Notes under the pieces: generated by a model
The model's input: only the letters and a program-made list of their open reading frames with translations
The model's database searches: none
Told to the model about the DNA's origin: nothing
Part shown: piece by piece, positions 23,410-36,057 of the stretch
Numbering within the stretch: the first letter of the stretch is position 1
How the letters are laid out: every line of letters begins with the position of its first letter
Assembly (NCBI GenBank): GCA_033439295.1
Contig: JAVTLE010000005.1
Span: 1,104,501 to 1,168,500 of the forward strand
DNA length: 64,000 nt
Source of the DNA: Deuterostichococcus epilithicus
Taxonomy: Eukaryota; Chlorophyta; Trebouxiophyceae; Prasiolales; Stichococcaceae
Direction of reading: 5' to 3'
Program-made: the position numbers and the translations under genes

Positions 23410-25357
23410 CTACACGTGCAGCGCGGGCACGCTGTCCCGCCAAAACACCTGCCGCACGCCCAGCATAGCCAGCGCGACGGCCGCCAGCACGGCCAGCAGC
23501 AGCCATGCCAGGCTGCGGGCGCCGTCGAAGACGTACATCCGGGCAGGCAACATGTCAGATGGGTCCGCTCGCAGCCGCGCAATGGCATCCTTGCACCCCA
23601 GCGCCACACCGCGGCTGGAGGCCAGCAGCACCACCGGCAGCGCCACCGCCGCCGCCCTTGAGTTGTTGCTGACCTGCAGCCAGCCAGAGAATCGTCGCGA
23701 GGCACAGCAACACTTGCCGAATGCAGATCGCGCACCCTCATCAAGGCGCTGATCGATGAAGTCAGTGGAACCAGGCAGAAGGGTGTCGATCTGGCGATGC
23801 ATCTTGCGGAGACATGATGGCGCACATGCTTCACGAGGAACGCGGTGCCGCTGCCGATGTTATGCAATGCCGCCGACCAGGAGACACCACCGCGCTGCAA
23901 CCTGCCGGGCGCCGCAGGCGTGCCATTGACCCTGCGAGCACTCCAGCTCGAGTGTGAGCTGCAGTCTCAATGCGATTGGATTGACCACGGACATGCAGAT
24001 TATCAAAATTACGATTTGCTCGAAGCAAAGCCCTTGTTAGCGCCTGCCACTAACACAAGGCCGACGGCCGCAGCACCATCCAATATCCTCGGTAACAGCA
24101 CAGTGACAGGCACCTCTGATGTCCCGTTTTTCTCAACAGCCTCACCGGTGCTGCGGCGGCGGGCACAGGTAGGTGCCCACCGCCTCGCGGGTGGCCATGA
24201 CGGTCAGGTCCCTCAGGACCTCGCGATGCTGCGGCCGGAAAGCGGCGGCAAACAGGTCGTCGTAAGTGTTGCCCGCCCCCAGGCTGTCCATGTACGCGGT
24301 TGTGCCGTTGCGCGCCGCTGCCGCCATCGCCGACACCACGAACCGCTCGCCCTGCAAGCACACATTGTCCGAGTGATTCCTTGAGAGAGTGGCAAATGGT
24401 CGGGGCACAGAAACAGGAATGTTCTGCCCGCTGCCGAGACTCTGGTGCAGCTCTGCAGGCTCTGATATGGGTGCTTCAGAAACAAAGCATCAGGTACAAG
24501 CTCATGGCCCCGCAGCTGCATGCTGCTGCAGAGCAAGGCACACACCTGCGGGGTGGCCGCCCAGGCCAGCAACTGCGCCAGGATGGGGTTGCCAAGCGGC
24601 TCCGGCGGCAGAGTGACTGCCTGCTGGCCGCCGTTCTGCCCCGTATGCCGGCCATCGGCGTGCCGTTGCCCGTGCCGCCGCTGCCGGTCGCCCTGTTGCT
24701 GCTCTGCGGTCTGTGGTGCTACTGCCGCCGCGGCGGCCTGCCGCTGCGCGGACCAGTGCTGGCAGAAGGCAGCAACGCTGTGCTGCGCGCCAATGGCGAC
24801 GGCCAGGGACACAAGGTCCATGCCGGCACGGCTGGTCAGCAGGCCCACCAGCTTCTCCAGCGCCATGGCCTGCCATGGCTCCTGCGGCGCCGGCGCCTCC
24901 ACCGCCTGCAGGCGTGTGAGGTTGCCGTCAATTTGGATTTGAATTGATCCAGCATGTCTACAGTTGCGAGCAACACGCAGATGCTGTTGCCACGACTCGT
25001 GAGCCCAGCAGCCATCCAGACCGGCCGTCGGCACTTCGTACAGGCTATGAGCCCTCAGCCCAAGGAATGCGGACCAAACAGATGTGGGAATTGAGCATGT
25101 GCTCAATCACATGTGAGGCCGCACACCTGAGGCCGCACTGCTGCGATGCCCTGCACAGTGCCGGCCACGACGCAGGCAGTGGCGCGGGTCAGCGCCGCCT
25201 CGCCCGCCCGCTGCAGCTCCGCCGCCGTCGAGCGGACTGCCTTGCGCAGTCGGGCATCGTCCCGCCACGCCCGGTACGCTGTGTAGCCGCCGACGCCCAG
25301 CAAGGCGGCTACGAGCAGGCGTCGCCTCGCCCGCTGCGACAGCGCGGGCAGCTCCAT
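23410..25357 (-). CDS. PP2-A10-like membrane protein, function unknown
   Basis: Resembles plant proteins annotated PHLOEM PROTEIN 2-LIKE A10, whose biochemical role is not known. Supported exons on the minus strand: 25357-25139 (a membrane-anchor start, MELPALSQRARRRLLVAALLG then GVGGYTAYRAWRDD), 24905-24546 (LVSLAVAIGAQHSVAAFC), 24351 to about 24167 or slightly beyond (GNTYDDLFAAAFRPQHREVL, DLTVMATREAVGTYL), and a last exon starting near 23673 and ending at 23410 with a hydrophobic helix (SLAWLLLAVLAAVALAMLG). Layout of helix, YD-F motif and C-terminal helix matches the plant family. The join between about 24167 and 23673 does not close in phase as I read it, so at least one exon there is missing from this model. 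Head-to-head with HBS1. Confidence 0.68.
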
Positions 25358-26122
25358 GCTGCACAGGTGGCTGGCGCCGGCGCTCGAGGCTGTGCTGCGA
25401 GGAGGCTGCGGCTAAGAGAGTCTCGCCACCCGGCCGGCTGGCCGCAGCCCTGGCAGAGCTTGCGCTTCAAATAAAACACCCCGAGCTCTACGGATGACTC
25501 CCTGAGGATTGTCGCTGCATGTTGTGGCTCGCGAGGCTGTGGAGGCCAAGCGAGGCTGTGGAAGCCAGTAAGGTCCGCCAGGTTTAGGCGAAGGTAGGAC
25601 GCGAAGTTGCGCGGTGCTAGCTCAAGGGTCGTATTGCAGCTTTCACTCGAGACCAGGTGTTTTCCTGCGCAGCAAGCCGCTCACGCACTACTGTATATTG
25701 TCAGTTTACCATGACATGAACAACCGAAGCTCAAGTCCCCGGGTTGCCGTCCGCGGGCTCACAGCATCCAGCAACGATGAGTTGAGATCAACAAGACTGC
25801 GCTCAGAGAGGCAGAAACTCGGCCAGGACTGGCGCAGATTTGTGGTCAGTGGCGACCTCGTGAGTCAGCTTCTGTCTGGGAAAGGTAGAACCCTGAAGGG
25901 CATCTGACAGGGACTGCCTTTCATTGCCTTTCAACGCAGGCTTCGATTTGCAAGCACCTGGGAGACACAATTCACAGTCTAGCCCAGTGGCAGCACTTGC
26001 AGGTCTTGAACTCTCTTGCATTCTTATTCTGGGGTCGCGACGGGTTGGGGGTCGTTGTGTGGAGTGATGAAATATTAAGGCATTTCTCGTGGAACAACCC
26101 GTGAAAAAGCAGGTCGCAGGCC
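25358..26122. promoter_or_regulatory. Divergent spacer between PP2-A10-like gene and HBS1
   Basis: About 765 bp between opposite starts, holding both promoters and UTRs. A direct repeat of gcgaggctgtgga appears at about 25528-25564. No gene supported. Confidence 0.5.
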
Positions 26123-29100
26123 ATGGCTCGGGGGAAAGGCGGCAATGCTTACTATGACGACGATGATTTCGATGATGGCTACGATGACGAAGACTATGAC
26201 GAGGATTACGGGGAGGAGTATGAGGTGTCAACGCCGACCGTGCTACCTGAACATTAGCGTTGCTTGGCATACTGTGCAAGAAGAGCAGGGTGTCACACCA
26301 AGCGTTCCCTGGCCCCCGAACTGCCTTGATGCTTGCTCACAGGTCCCAGCAGCCTCTGGCGCCGCCACACAGCAGTCGCAGCGTGCGGCGCCAGCAGCGG
26401 CCGCAGGTGCCTCCATGCTGGCCCGCACCCTCTGCGACCCGCCTCCGCCACTGCCCAACGGTCGCCCGCAGCCTGGCGGTGTGTGCCTCATATCCGGCAC
26501 GCTGCAGGCGGTGCACGTGCGGCGTTCGCAGCCAGTGCAATTTGCCAGCCTGGGTTGCAAAGGAGGCTTCCTGTGGGCGCAGGCCTGCCGGCACGCAGGG
26601 ATGAGGCGGCGCAGGCAGTGCTGGCCAGCAGCCGGGTCGAGGCGGAGTTTGATGACGAGCTGGTGGATCTGATCTTCGGGTTCGACACGCCATCGCCAGA
26701 CGATGTGGTCCTTGCGGCGCGGGCCGGAGCCACCGGCAGGCCCGTGCCAGCCGCGCAGCAACCCGCAGAACCACCAGCAGCAGCAGCAGCAGCAGCGGCG
26801 AGTCGGCAGGGGCAGCAGAGGGCAGCAGCACCGCCAGCGGCGAAGCAACAGGCGAAGTCGGCCAAGGCGGCGCCCAACAGAGCGGTGGCGCCGAAGGCAG
26901 CGGCGGCAGCAGCGCCAGTGGCTTCTGCAGCAGAAGATGCAGCAGCAGGTCGGTTGCGGGTTCACTGTCAAAGCAAAGGCACCATCGATGTGAATGCATG
27001 TGCACCATGTGAACACCACACATGCAGGTTGCCTGCTGGGCGGGACATGCACCTTATCCACTAACCCACCATCCTTGCCCCAACCAAATATCCGATTGGC
27101 GCATCTGCTTGAATGCTTGACCTCGGGCACACAGACATGGCGGCGCTGCGCATGCGGGACAATGCCGGCACAAGTACCGGCAACTTGGCAGCGCCGGCAG
27201 CGCAGCTGCAGCAACGGCAGCGGCGGCCCTACTCAGAGTACCGCCTGGAGGCGGGCCTCGAAAAGGAGTTGCAGGGGGCGGAGGCCGCCGAGTCGGCGGC
27301 GCAGGGTGCGCGGCCACACCGTGATGCATGGCAGTGCGCACCAAATTGCGGCGGCAGCTCAGGCATTATGGATTCTCGTCAGGCTGAGGCCACATCAGCG
27401 CGAACATCTCCTCGCTCGACTGCGGCAGTCGAGGCCTGAAGGACCCAATGGAGTGCAGCTCTGCATTTGCGTACCGTTCATTGGTTTGCCCCATACCTAC
27501 AGGTTCAATGGCACGAAATAAATGCTCCAAGCTGCTTGCAGGCGGCAGAAGTCGGCTGCACCTGGTGGTGCTGGGTCATGTGGACGCCGGCAAGAGCACT
27601 CTCATGGGCCGCCTGCTCGCAGACTTAGGCGTCGTCACACAGAAGCAGGCACGCCCGCTGCTGGTCGAGCCCCCTTCCATCGCCTGCGAGCCGCTCACAT
27701 GTCCAGCACGAACCGTGCATGCCGTTGGCAATGCGGCGATCTCCGGGCAGCGCCGCTCTTTCCGCAGGCATTGGCAGCCGCTGCCAGCCTGGGTGCTGCG
27801 GGGCGCATCTCTGGCAAGATGCCTGGGATGCTGCATGCAGCCTCGGCAGCGCGCCCTGGAACTCGCAGATCTGCGTGGAGCAGTGCGCTGATGTTGCCCT
27901 GGCGGCGCGCAGGTGCACAAGCAGCAGACGGAGGCGGCGCGTGCTGGCAAAGCCTCCTTCTCCTGGGCCTGGCTGCTGGACGAGAGGTCCGTGCCCAGAT
28001 TCAGCCCTGTGCAGCTGCAGCGCAGTCATCGATTGCTCATTCATGGATTGCTCGACGCATCAACTGAGGCATGTCAGGCCTCGTAGCACTGCATCAGAGC
28101 AGCCCAGGCTGCTGCCTCCCCNNNNCCCGCCCACCTGGTGGCACTGGATCGCGGAGCAGCTGGCAGCACTGCGGCAGGGTCAGACGCCGCCGTGGGGCGC
28201 ACGACCGGATGAAAGTGGTCCGGTGGCATCGCACGTGTCGGAACCTGCTTGCAAACTCCACGAAAGCCGCCCCTCTTCGTCACACGCGCAGGCCTGAGGA
28301 GCGGGCGCGCGGTGTGACGGTGGACGTGGCCATGGCACGCTTCGAGACAGGCCGGCACGCGGTCACGCTGCTGGATGCGCCCGGGCACCGCGACTTCGTG
28401 CCCAACATGATCGCCGGTGCCGCGCAGGCCGATGCCGCTTTGCTAGTCGTCGACGGCTCCCCGGGTGCGCTCCCCTCGCCACACCACGGGAATGGCTTCA
28501 GTAGACTGCTCCCATGCCGGTGCCACCGTAAATGCAGAGCTGGGCTGAGGACTGGTGCGGTGAAGGACAGGTGGAAGAGTGGCAGCCACCCACCGGTCGT
28601 GCATGCGTTCTCATATGTTTGGAAAGGCGCCCTGAGCTGCGGCGCCTCCAACAATCCTTCAAATTTGCTGTGCCCCAGGCGGCTTCGAGTCGGGCTTCAA
28701 TGCGCCGGCGGGCGGTTTTGGCGGCGCCGGCGGCGGCCAGACTCGCGAGCACGCCCAGCTGGCCAAGTCGCTCGGCATCGACCAGCTGGCTGTCGTAGTC
28801 ACCAAGCTGGACACCTGCGACTACGACCAGCGCCGCTTCCAGCACATCAGGTGGGCGCAGGAACCTCAAGCCCAAATCAATCGTGACAGTCATGGCCGCA
28901 TGTTCCGGCAGTCAACATTATCCGCACAGGAGCTCCAGCCCGCCTAGGGGAGGCAGCGGGCATGCACAGCGAAGGGTTCACAAGCTTGGCAGCTGCAGCG
29001 CCTTTGCTGCTGTGGCCTTCGCTGCCAGCAGTGGGCGTCTGAAGCCACGAACGCACTGCCGCATGCCAGCAAGGGTGCCGTGACGGGCCTCAACGTGGCG

Positions 29101-30771
29101 CAGACGAAAACCGCCCATGACCTGCCACGTGCAGGTCGGTGCTGGGGCCCTTCCTGAAGGCCTGCGGCTTCCGGGAGGCCGCGGTGCAGTGGCTGCCCGC
29201 GTCCGCGCCGGCGGGCCAGAACCTGGCGTCCCCGCCGACGGACGAGCGGCTGGCGGCCTGGGCGGGCGGCGGCCCCTGCCTGACGCAGGCCATCGACGCC
29301 TTNGCGCCGGCGGGGCGCGCCGCGGCGCGCTTGCCGTTGCGGGCGCCGGTCGGCGACGTCTTCCGCGGTGTCCGCGGCAACAGCCTGCTGGGCGGCAAGC
29401 TCGAGGTGGGTGCCGAACTCCGGACCCCTTCGAGCAGTGGTTCCCCTGCAAGGCTTCGATGTCGTGGAGTTAGCAGAAATTTAACCAGGAGCGGAAACAA
29501 GCGGTTCGAAGTCGCATTCATCCGATTTACAGAGTGCTTCCAGGTTTGGCACCAGGACAAGCCTTCTGTCCGGCCCGCATTGAGCCGGACACATGCAAAT
29601 TCCAGATCCTGATCTTGACAGACCGCTTGACATGCTGCAGGGCGGGGCCCTGAAGGCGGGCACTCGCGTCGTCATAGTGCCATCGGGCCAAGCGGGCACC
29701 GTTAAGTCGGTGGAAGCGGGCGGAGCAGCGGTGCCCTTCGCCTGCGCCGGAGACAGTGTCGACCTCAGCCTCAACGGCGTCGACACCCAGGTGACGCTCG
29801 CCCACGCCACTCGCCGAGTCTGACCGTTGTTGCCTTGCCCGCAGGTTTGTCGACAGTGATTTGCGCAGAGAGAACTGCGCGCAGCTTGAAGCAACTGCTG
29901 CCTGTCTGGCGGTGCTGCAATCACCATGCCGTTTGCGCATGCTCGTGCTGGGAGGGCCACCGTAACAGGGCACCTGACCTGCTCGCCTGTGACACGCAGA
30001 TGGTGGCAGCAGGCAGCGTGATATGCCACCCGGAGTGGCCAGTGCCCCTGGTGGCGCGCTTTACGGCGCGCGTGCTCGTCCTGGAGCCGCCCATCCCGTT
30101 GCTGCAGGGCCAGCAGGTGACCGCGGCAGTGTCGCCTGCTCATGCTGCAGCAAAGACAGCGCGGCGATGCCGGCTCCTGCCTCATGCCCCCATTTCGGCA
30201 AGCCGAAGGTCGCCTGCTGCCGGGTGCTAGGTCCGGTGCCCTGCTCGCGACCTGCCGCCAGCCCGGGGTCCCGCAGCAGGTTACCTCCTTGATGGTTGCT
30301 GCCAGGTGACGCTGCACGCGCACAGCGGACAGGAGACGGGCGTCATCAGCCGCCTAGTGTCGCTGCTCAACGCCAAGACCGGCGAGCCCTCAAAGCAGCG
30401 CCCCCGCTGCCTGCTCAAGGTGCGCTTTGCACCGTTGACAGAGGTCGTCCATCACACCATCACCGATTGCTGCATTTGGTGCGGGAGTCTGGACACACAC
30501 CACCCAGACGTTTGCCCTGCTGCCTGCCATAACGATCGAGCGAGTAGCTCAAGCATGTAGGACGTACCGCGGCTGCCCTGCCACGCGACTCTTCACTCGC
30601 CAACTCCTCACTCGCCAACAGGGCCAGACAGGGGTAGTGGAGGTGACGCCCAGCCGGCCGCTGCCGCTGGAGCTGTACTCCGACTACAGGGCGCTGGGCC
30701 GCCTGGCGTTGCGCAGTGGCGGCCGCACCGTCGCCGTGGGCGTCGTCACCGAGCTGCTGCAGGTCACATAG
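26123..30771 (+). CDS. HBS1: HBS1-like translational GTPase (ribosome rescue)
   Basis: EF1A/eRF3-family GTPase that with Pelota/Dom34 splits stalled ribosomes. Thirteen exons: 26123-26224, 26343-26482, 26599-26948, 27135-27305, 27542-27648, 27913-27986, 28292-28464, 28679-28850, 29135-29405, 29641-29790, 30000-30116, 30306-30419, 30622-30771; about 696 aa. The acidic Tyr/Asp-rich N-terminus ([19 protein letters not shown]) and [12 protein letters not shown] are HBS1 hallmarks. G-domain: GHVDAGKST (about residue 266), [48 protein letters not shown] (TKxD in place of NKxD), then two beta-barrel domains ending [14 protein letters not shown]. An Ala-rich linker encoded by a GCA run lies near 26775-26805. 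Intron 5 uses a GC donor at 27649. One n in an exon (29303). The exon 2/3 join is the least certain. Confidence 0.9.
28122..28125. other. Ambiguous bases (nnnn) in HBS1 intron 6
   Basis: Four unresolved bases in a C-run inside an intron; no effect on the coding model. Confidence 0.95.
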
Positions 30772-31081
30772 TGGGGCAGTGGCGGACCCGGTGGTGCTGG
30801 CAGCCGCCCCTACCGCCCGCCGCTTGCCATGACGGGCGCCTGCATACTAGGCGGCACATGGCTGGTTTCGTGGACGCCCAAACCACGCCTATCCGCTGCT
30901 TCGTTCTGATTTGGATCAGCTCTGCTGGGCACACACCTCGAGTCACGGACCTCTTCTTAGCCATATTACATATGGAAGGATGCATGGTGCATCAGTGTCC
31001 ACCTTGCATGCACAGCTCAGCTCAGCGTGGGCTGGGGCGGCAGCATAAGTAAGTGTACTGTTCTTTGCAAGATCTAGGTAG
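30772..31081. other. Convergent 3' spacer, HBS1 / DMT transporter
   Basis: About 310 bp with both 3' UTRs; nothing else recognised. Confidence 0.5.
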
Positions 31082-33168
31082 CTAGGTCGGGCCATGCTCC
31101 ACTCCGTGCCTCGGCTTTGACATGTACATGTCGATGGCGGCAGCCTCGATGTCGTCGTCGTCAGTCGTTGGGAGACTGGCGAATGAGAGCTGCCGCTTGA
31201 CTGTGCCCTGGCTCTTCCGCCGGTGCGACGCCAGCGTCACAAGGATGGTGGCGGAGATGATCAGTGCGCCACCGGCGTACATGAAGAGGCTGCAGGCCAG
31301 GGAGCGGGCACAACCGTCGGCGATTGCGGTCAGAATTCTGAGTTTTGGATGCCAATGTGAGCTGCAGTGCACTGCCCTGCAAACAGCACGCGGGCTCACT
31401 GCACTTACCTGGGGGCTGCAGTTAGACCCAGCAAATATCCTGCATCCCCAGAAACCCCGGAGGTTAGCCATGAGCATGCAAGATCCACAAATGGTTACTC
31501 GTAACATACTACTGAAACGCGCAAAATGCGCACCCATGATGCCGCCAATGACCGGCTCGCCAGCCGTGGACAGTGACAGCGCCAGAGGCGATATGTATTT
31601 GAGAGCTGTACGGACAGAGCAAGGTTTTCAAAACTTACATAGACCCGCGAATTTAGCATGCAGAGACTTGGACGATATCCTGTCGCATGCTGACGATAGG
31701 GCACCACACGCATGCCACAGATAGGCACACCTGTGTTGAGACCCTGCAACAGCAGATGGTAGCATTTATTGAGAGAGAGACCGTGAAGTGAACAACACCG
31801 ACGGACGAAGAGACAGAGGCAGAGAAGGAGACCTGGTGGCCGATGATGCCAGGGACGATGGCGAGCCACAGCACCGGCAGGATGTCGGTGCCACTGAGGT
31901 AGCCGAATATAGACTGCTGATCCAGCGGCAGCAGTTTGGTGCCCTCGAATGCGAAGCTGCCGAGCATCATGCACAATGCCGCTATGCCTGGACAAAATGA
32001 AACGGCACCCATGTCACAAGGACAATCGTGCGCTGTCATACCAGGCAGTGAAGCTAAACTCGCTGGGAAGCTGTGCGCGGTGGTATAAGGCTTGCACGGG
32101 TGCATGCCTTGCCCACCTGTGACTGGGACTGCATACACCATGAGCGGCATGAAGCGCCGCAAGGACTGCCCCACCTCCAAATACCCGATGATCGTGATCG
32201 CCCCAATGAGCGTGACCATGTCACCGACCAGGGTGGACTGCAAGGGAACAACTCTGTTACAAGCCCTCGACTAGCACAGGGGCAGAGGTCAAATGACACC
32301 GTTGTTGTTCACACACAGTGCACAACCTCACCTCGTGTCCGCTGCGGGGGCCTAGCGCGAGGACTGCAGCCCCCGCCACCCCCAGCAATGTGCCGGCTAC
32401 CTCGCCCATCGAGATGGGCTTGCGCATGACCAGCGAGCCGATCGCGATGGCCAGCGGCGTCACGCTGACAAACAGGTACGCATGAATCAGCGACGTGTGC
32501 TTGAGGCCCCACACCCAGGAGCTGAAATGGGCCGCCAGGCAGACGCCCGAAAACGCCAGCTTCACGAAACTCTGCAGCGTCTGCTGCTTCAGCTCTGCAC
32601 AGCAAACGGTCCAACGGTCCAATGATGCTTCATCGCCAGGTTTGCGTCACGTCTTCAGATCACCTGCATGTGTGCCAACCGCAATGCAAGCGCGGCAGAC
32701 CGCTCAAGGCATCAGCTACCTGGGGAAAGCCGCACAAACTGCCAGACGCAAAGCGGCAAGCACAGCGTCGTGGTGATCCCCAGCCGCCATGCACCCAGTC
32801 TCAGGGCGGACACGTCGGTCACTAGTGCAAACACCGATCCTGCAGAGCTCACGGCCACAACCTGCGGGCGGGCAAGGGTGCACAAGGCTCACAGTAGCAG
32901 AAATAAAGCAGTCAGCATCGCGTAGATGCATCGACCACGTCAGTCACACACGCATCGCTGTAGATGACTCCCGACCCACCGCGGCAACCAACACCGGGAT
33001 AACAAACCAGGGCCACGGCTCTTCCTTCTGCGTGCCATAGGCGTGGCGATTAAGCCCACGAGCCTCGTGCTCACGGGTGAGCAACTCCACCTCCCCGCCG
33101 GTGTCTGAAAGGGGTGCTAGCTCTATTTCCGTCAGCCTAGGGCTCTGCGGCGGCGGCATGCTGCCCAT
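31082..33168 (-). CDS. EamA/DMT-superfamily membrane transporter
   Basis: Drug/metabolite transporter with about ten hydrophobic helices; substrate unknown. Nine exons, minus strand, all in phase: 33168-32980, 32861-32720, 32594-32332, 32237-32117, 31987-31833, 31743-31731, 31605-31534, 31439-31409, 31289-31082; 397 aa. Typical EamA features: LIHAYLFVSVTPLAIAIGSL, MRKPISMGEVAGTLLGVAG closing the first repeat, then LALSLSTAGEPVIGGIMGY and YAGGALIISATILVTLAS closing the second. The cytosolic N-terminus (about 50 aa) is acidic; the tail ends with an Asp-rich patch. Exon 6 is a 13-nt microexon that joins GLNT to ALKYIS. Confidence 0.85.
31731..31743 (-). other. 13-nt microexon of the DMT transporter
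   Basis: The 13 bases are flanked by TTGCAG and GTGTGC on the minus strand. Including them joins the flanking exons in phase and restores the conserved helix start GLNTALKYISPLALSL; without them the frame fails. Confidence 0.8.
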
Positions 33169-33858
33169 GACGTCGCATGCGACTCGGTGTGCAGCAGTCG
33201 TATCGATCTAGTGTTGATCAATATAACGCGGTGTCTAACAGCCTCTGTAGAGAGCGGCACGATCCGTCGAGTTCCAAGGACAGACGGTGTCGGATCAGCT
33301 GAGAGGCGGACACTGACATGCGCGCATCACGCAGGCGTTCAGGCCGTGCGCCTAGTAAAACCTTATATCATAACTTCGAAAACGCTTGTGCGATCAGGTG
33401 CCATGGGTGCGACCTATACAAGCGGGCTGCACCTTCACTCAGACCTGCAGCTTCTAAATTAGTAAGGTCACGTTTTCGATGAGCTTCCAGCTTCCGAAGT
33501 ACTTCGATGTACGGCTTCTGAGCCAAACTTCCCAACGTTGAAAGTCAGAAGGCAGTTGTCACTTTGAGGTGCCAAATTGGACGCGGAATCAATCATTGGG
33601 GTCTGTACACCAAGCTTGGCCGCTGTGGCGGAAATCACAGATCCGTGGCACCTACGGGATTGCAACCTCTGACCTCCGCCATTTATTTGTCTAGTGCGCA
33701 CTGCGAGCACCCTAGCTGCCAGATTGGGATGGTCAAGGGTTTGGAGAAAGCGCTGAAACGCCGAGCCGCACAGGTGGGCTGTGAACCATGCTGCCTGACG
33801 GCCGGCGGCCGGCTGTTGCCGGCTGTTGCGGTGTTTACATGCGTCAGACTCGGGTGGA
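33169..33858. promoter_or_regulatory. Divergent spacer between DMT transporter and TRMB-like gene
   Basis: About 690 bp, the least GC-rich stretch nearby (33200-33660). No gene or tRNA-like fold was convincing. Holds both promoters. Confidence 0.5.
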
Positions 33859-35481
33859 ATGCTGCCATGGCAGGGCGACGACGAAGCCGGGCGCCCGAGC
33901 AAGCGCTTTTATAGGGCCAGAGCACACAGCAACCCGCTCAACGATGCACACTTTCCGGTCCCAACGTCGCCAGCGGACGTCGATTGGTATGCAGACAGCC
34001 TGCCCGGCCTGCGAATGGCTCATGCGTCTGATGTAAGGCGACGTAGCACAGGCTCGAATGACGGAGGTCATCTTCAAGCATGTCGACTGGCTGTACGCAG
34101 GTCAGCACTGTTTCCGGCGGCAGCAGCAGCAGCGGCAGCAACAACGCAGCCAGCACAGACGCCAGCGGCCAACAGTGCCGCACCTGCTCCAGGAGATGCA
34201 CAGGCCGACGCTGGAGGCGCCGCCGGCGCCAGCGCGGCGGACGCCGGCAGCGCTGCCGCAGCGGCCGCGCCAGACAATCTGGTCCGCTTTGTGGACGTCG
34301 GCTGCGGCTTTGGCGGCCTGCTGATCCGACTGGCGCCGCTGTACGCTAACAAGCTGATCCTCGGCTTCGAGTTGCGAGACAAGGTCGGCACGCTCAGCAC
34401 ACAAAGACTGATTCCACCTGGATCAGTTGCGACTCGCACTTGCGGTGATGCCCAGGGCAACCACTTGCAATTTTTCCGAGCCCCACAGTGTTTATCATCT
34501 TCCGTTTGCATGACCTGGCATGCTGGAGCAGCTGCAGCTGCTTTATGACGCTGCGTTTGGCAAGATCACAAACCTGTTCTCAAGGGCTCGCCTCATCGCC
34601 CTGTTGCAGCCAAGGCGCGGAAGCACGTCAGCAGCTGTTGGACCAATGTGACTTCGCAGACCTCTCGCGTTGTTCCGACTGCACCTCTCCTGACGACTCG
34701 CAGGTGTCGGAGTACGTCAAGGAGCGCATCGCGGCGCTGCGGCGGGAGCGCCCTGGCACCTACGGCAACGTTGCCTGCGCACGCACCAACGCCATGAAGT
34801 TCCTGCCCAACTACTTTGGGAAGGGGCAGCTGGAAAAGCTGTTCTTCCTGTTCCCGGACCCCCACTTCAAGGCCACCAACCACCGGCGGCGCATCATTCA
34901 GACGCCGCTGCTGGCGGAGTATGCCTACCTGCTCGCCGTCGGCGGCATGCTGTACACCATCAGCGACGTGCAAGTACGGGCCTTGTGAACCACTGCATGT
35001 AGAAAGCTCAGGAGCCGATGCATGCGGCAGCGGTCCTGCAACGCAAAGGCTGCCGCAGTGCTGTGGTTGATGCTCCAGCAGCGTTGGGCGCTGCTGGTTC
35101 ATCAGCCAGCGGACTGCCGCAATCAATGAGTCCACGCTCGTTCCAAAAGCGATCAGTTCATCAGCGGCAAGGAGCAGTTGCAGGACGCCTTGCCAATGGG
35201 ACAGTGCCCACTATCCAGCCTGTGTGAACTGCCATTGCCTCGAAACCGTTCGACTGTTGCTGACGATGCCGCCCGCTGCCCCGGCGAAGGAGCTGGCGGA
35301 ATGGATGCAGGCCAAGCTGGACGCGCACCCGCTGTTCAAACGGCTCAGCGATGAGGAGCTGGAGGGGGACGCGGCGGCGGGGCTGCTGGCGGAGGGAACG
35401 GAGGAGGGGCAGAAGGTGGCGCGCAACTCGGGGCAGGTGTGGCGGGCGGTCTACCGCCGGGTGGCGGGCGAGCTGCAGTGA
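33859..35481 (+). CDS. tRNA (guanine-N7-)-methyltransferase, METTL1/Trm8 type
   Basis: Methylates G46 of tRNA using SAM, in eukaryotes with a WD-repeat partner (WDR4/Trm82). Three exons: 33859-34383, 34704-34973, 35290-35481; 328 aa. N-terminal [19 protein letters not shown] is the family signature; SAM motif [17 protein letters not shown] starts near residue 145; then [29 protein letters not shown] and [20 protein letters not shown], and the C-terminal [14 protein letters not shown] plus STEEG-like [11 protein letters not shown]. An Ala/Gly/Pro-rich insertion of roughly 65 residues separates the N-terminal signature from motif I. A GTAAGG at 34033 is a possible donor, but no acceptor restores frame, so the first exon is taken as unspliced. 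Start is the ATG that opens the conserved frame. Confidence 0.9.
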
Positions 35482-36057
35482 CTCTGTGCTCCAGATGGGC
35501 GAGAATGGTCCCAATGGACCCCTGTCCAGACTCACTGAGACGTTGGGGCGCTGCAGTGATGCATCGGCATGATGTACCTATCATTGCAAGGCCAATGCAT
35601 GCGCCGCCAATCAGCCGAGCGTGGGCTGCTTACACCAAACGCGGTACTGCGCATGAGAGTGGCTGCTGGAATCGGTGTTCTTCCAGTGGTACACATGTGA
35701 ACTGGCATGATTTACAAGCGAGCTACCGGTCTCGACGTGAAATCCATACCTACCTACGTGGCATTCCTGTGCGTCTAAATGTGCGTCCCCCCAGCAACAC
35801 TGAAGGGGTAGAAAGATAGAAGAGCAAGCGCATGGAGCGAGCAATACCCAATATCAATTCAGACGCGAGAACGACTCAACGACGCCTGAGCGCGGAAGTT
35901 TCGGCTGGCGGAAGCCAGCAGCAGAAGTTGCCCTAAACCCAGAGTGCATTCTAGACCACGTGGGCGCCAGACCATGTGAGCCCGCACGGACATGCCGGCA
36001 TACCTATCGACCATCAAGGCGTGGCGGATCAGCCTGCCAGACCTGTCCGCCCCCGCG
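35482..36057. other. Convergent 3' spacer, TRMB-like / SMP-30
   Basis: About 575 bp holding two 3' UTRs; no further feature seen. Confidence 0.5.

Noticed and set aside
26770-26810. CAG repeat as a polyglutamine tract in HBS1
   Set aside because: The phase-consistent frame reads it as GCA, giving polyalanine.
33169-33858. Possible tRNA gene in the AT-richer spacer
   Set aside because: No A-box/B-box pair with a foldable cloverleaf could be found by eye here or in other spacers; a tRNA scan would settle it.
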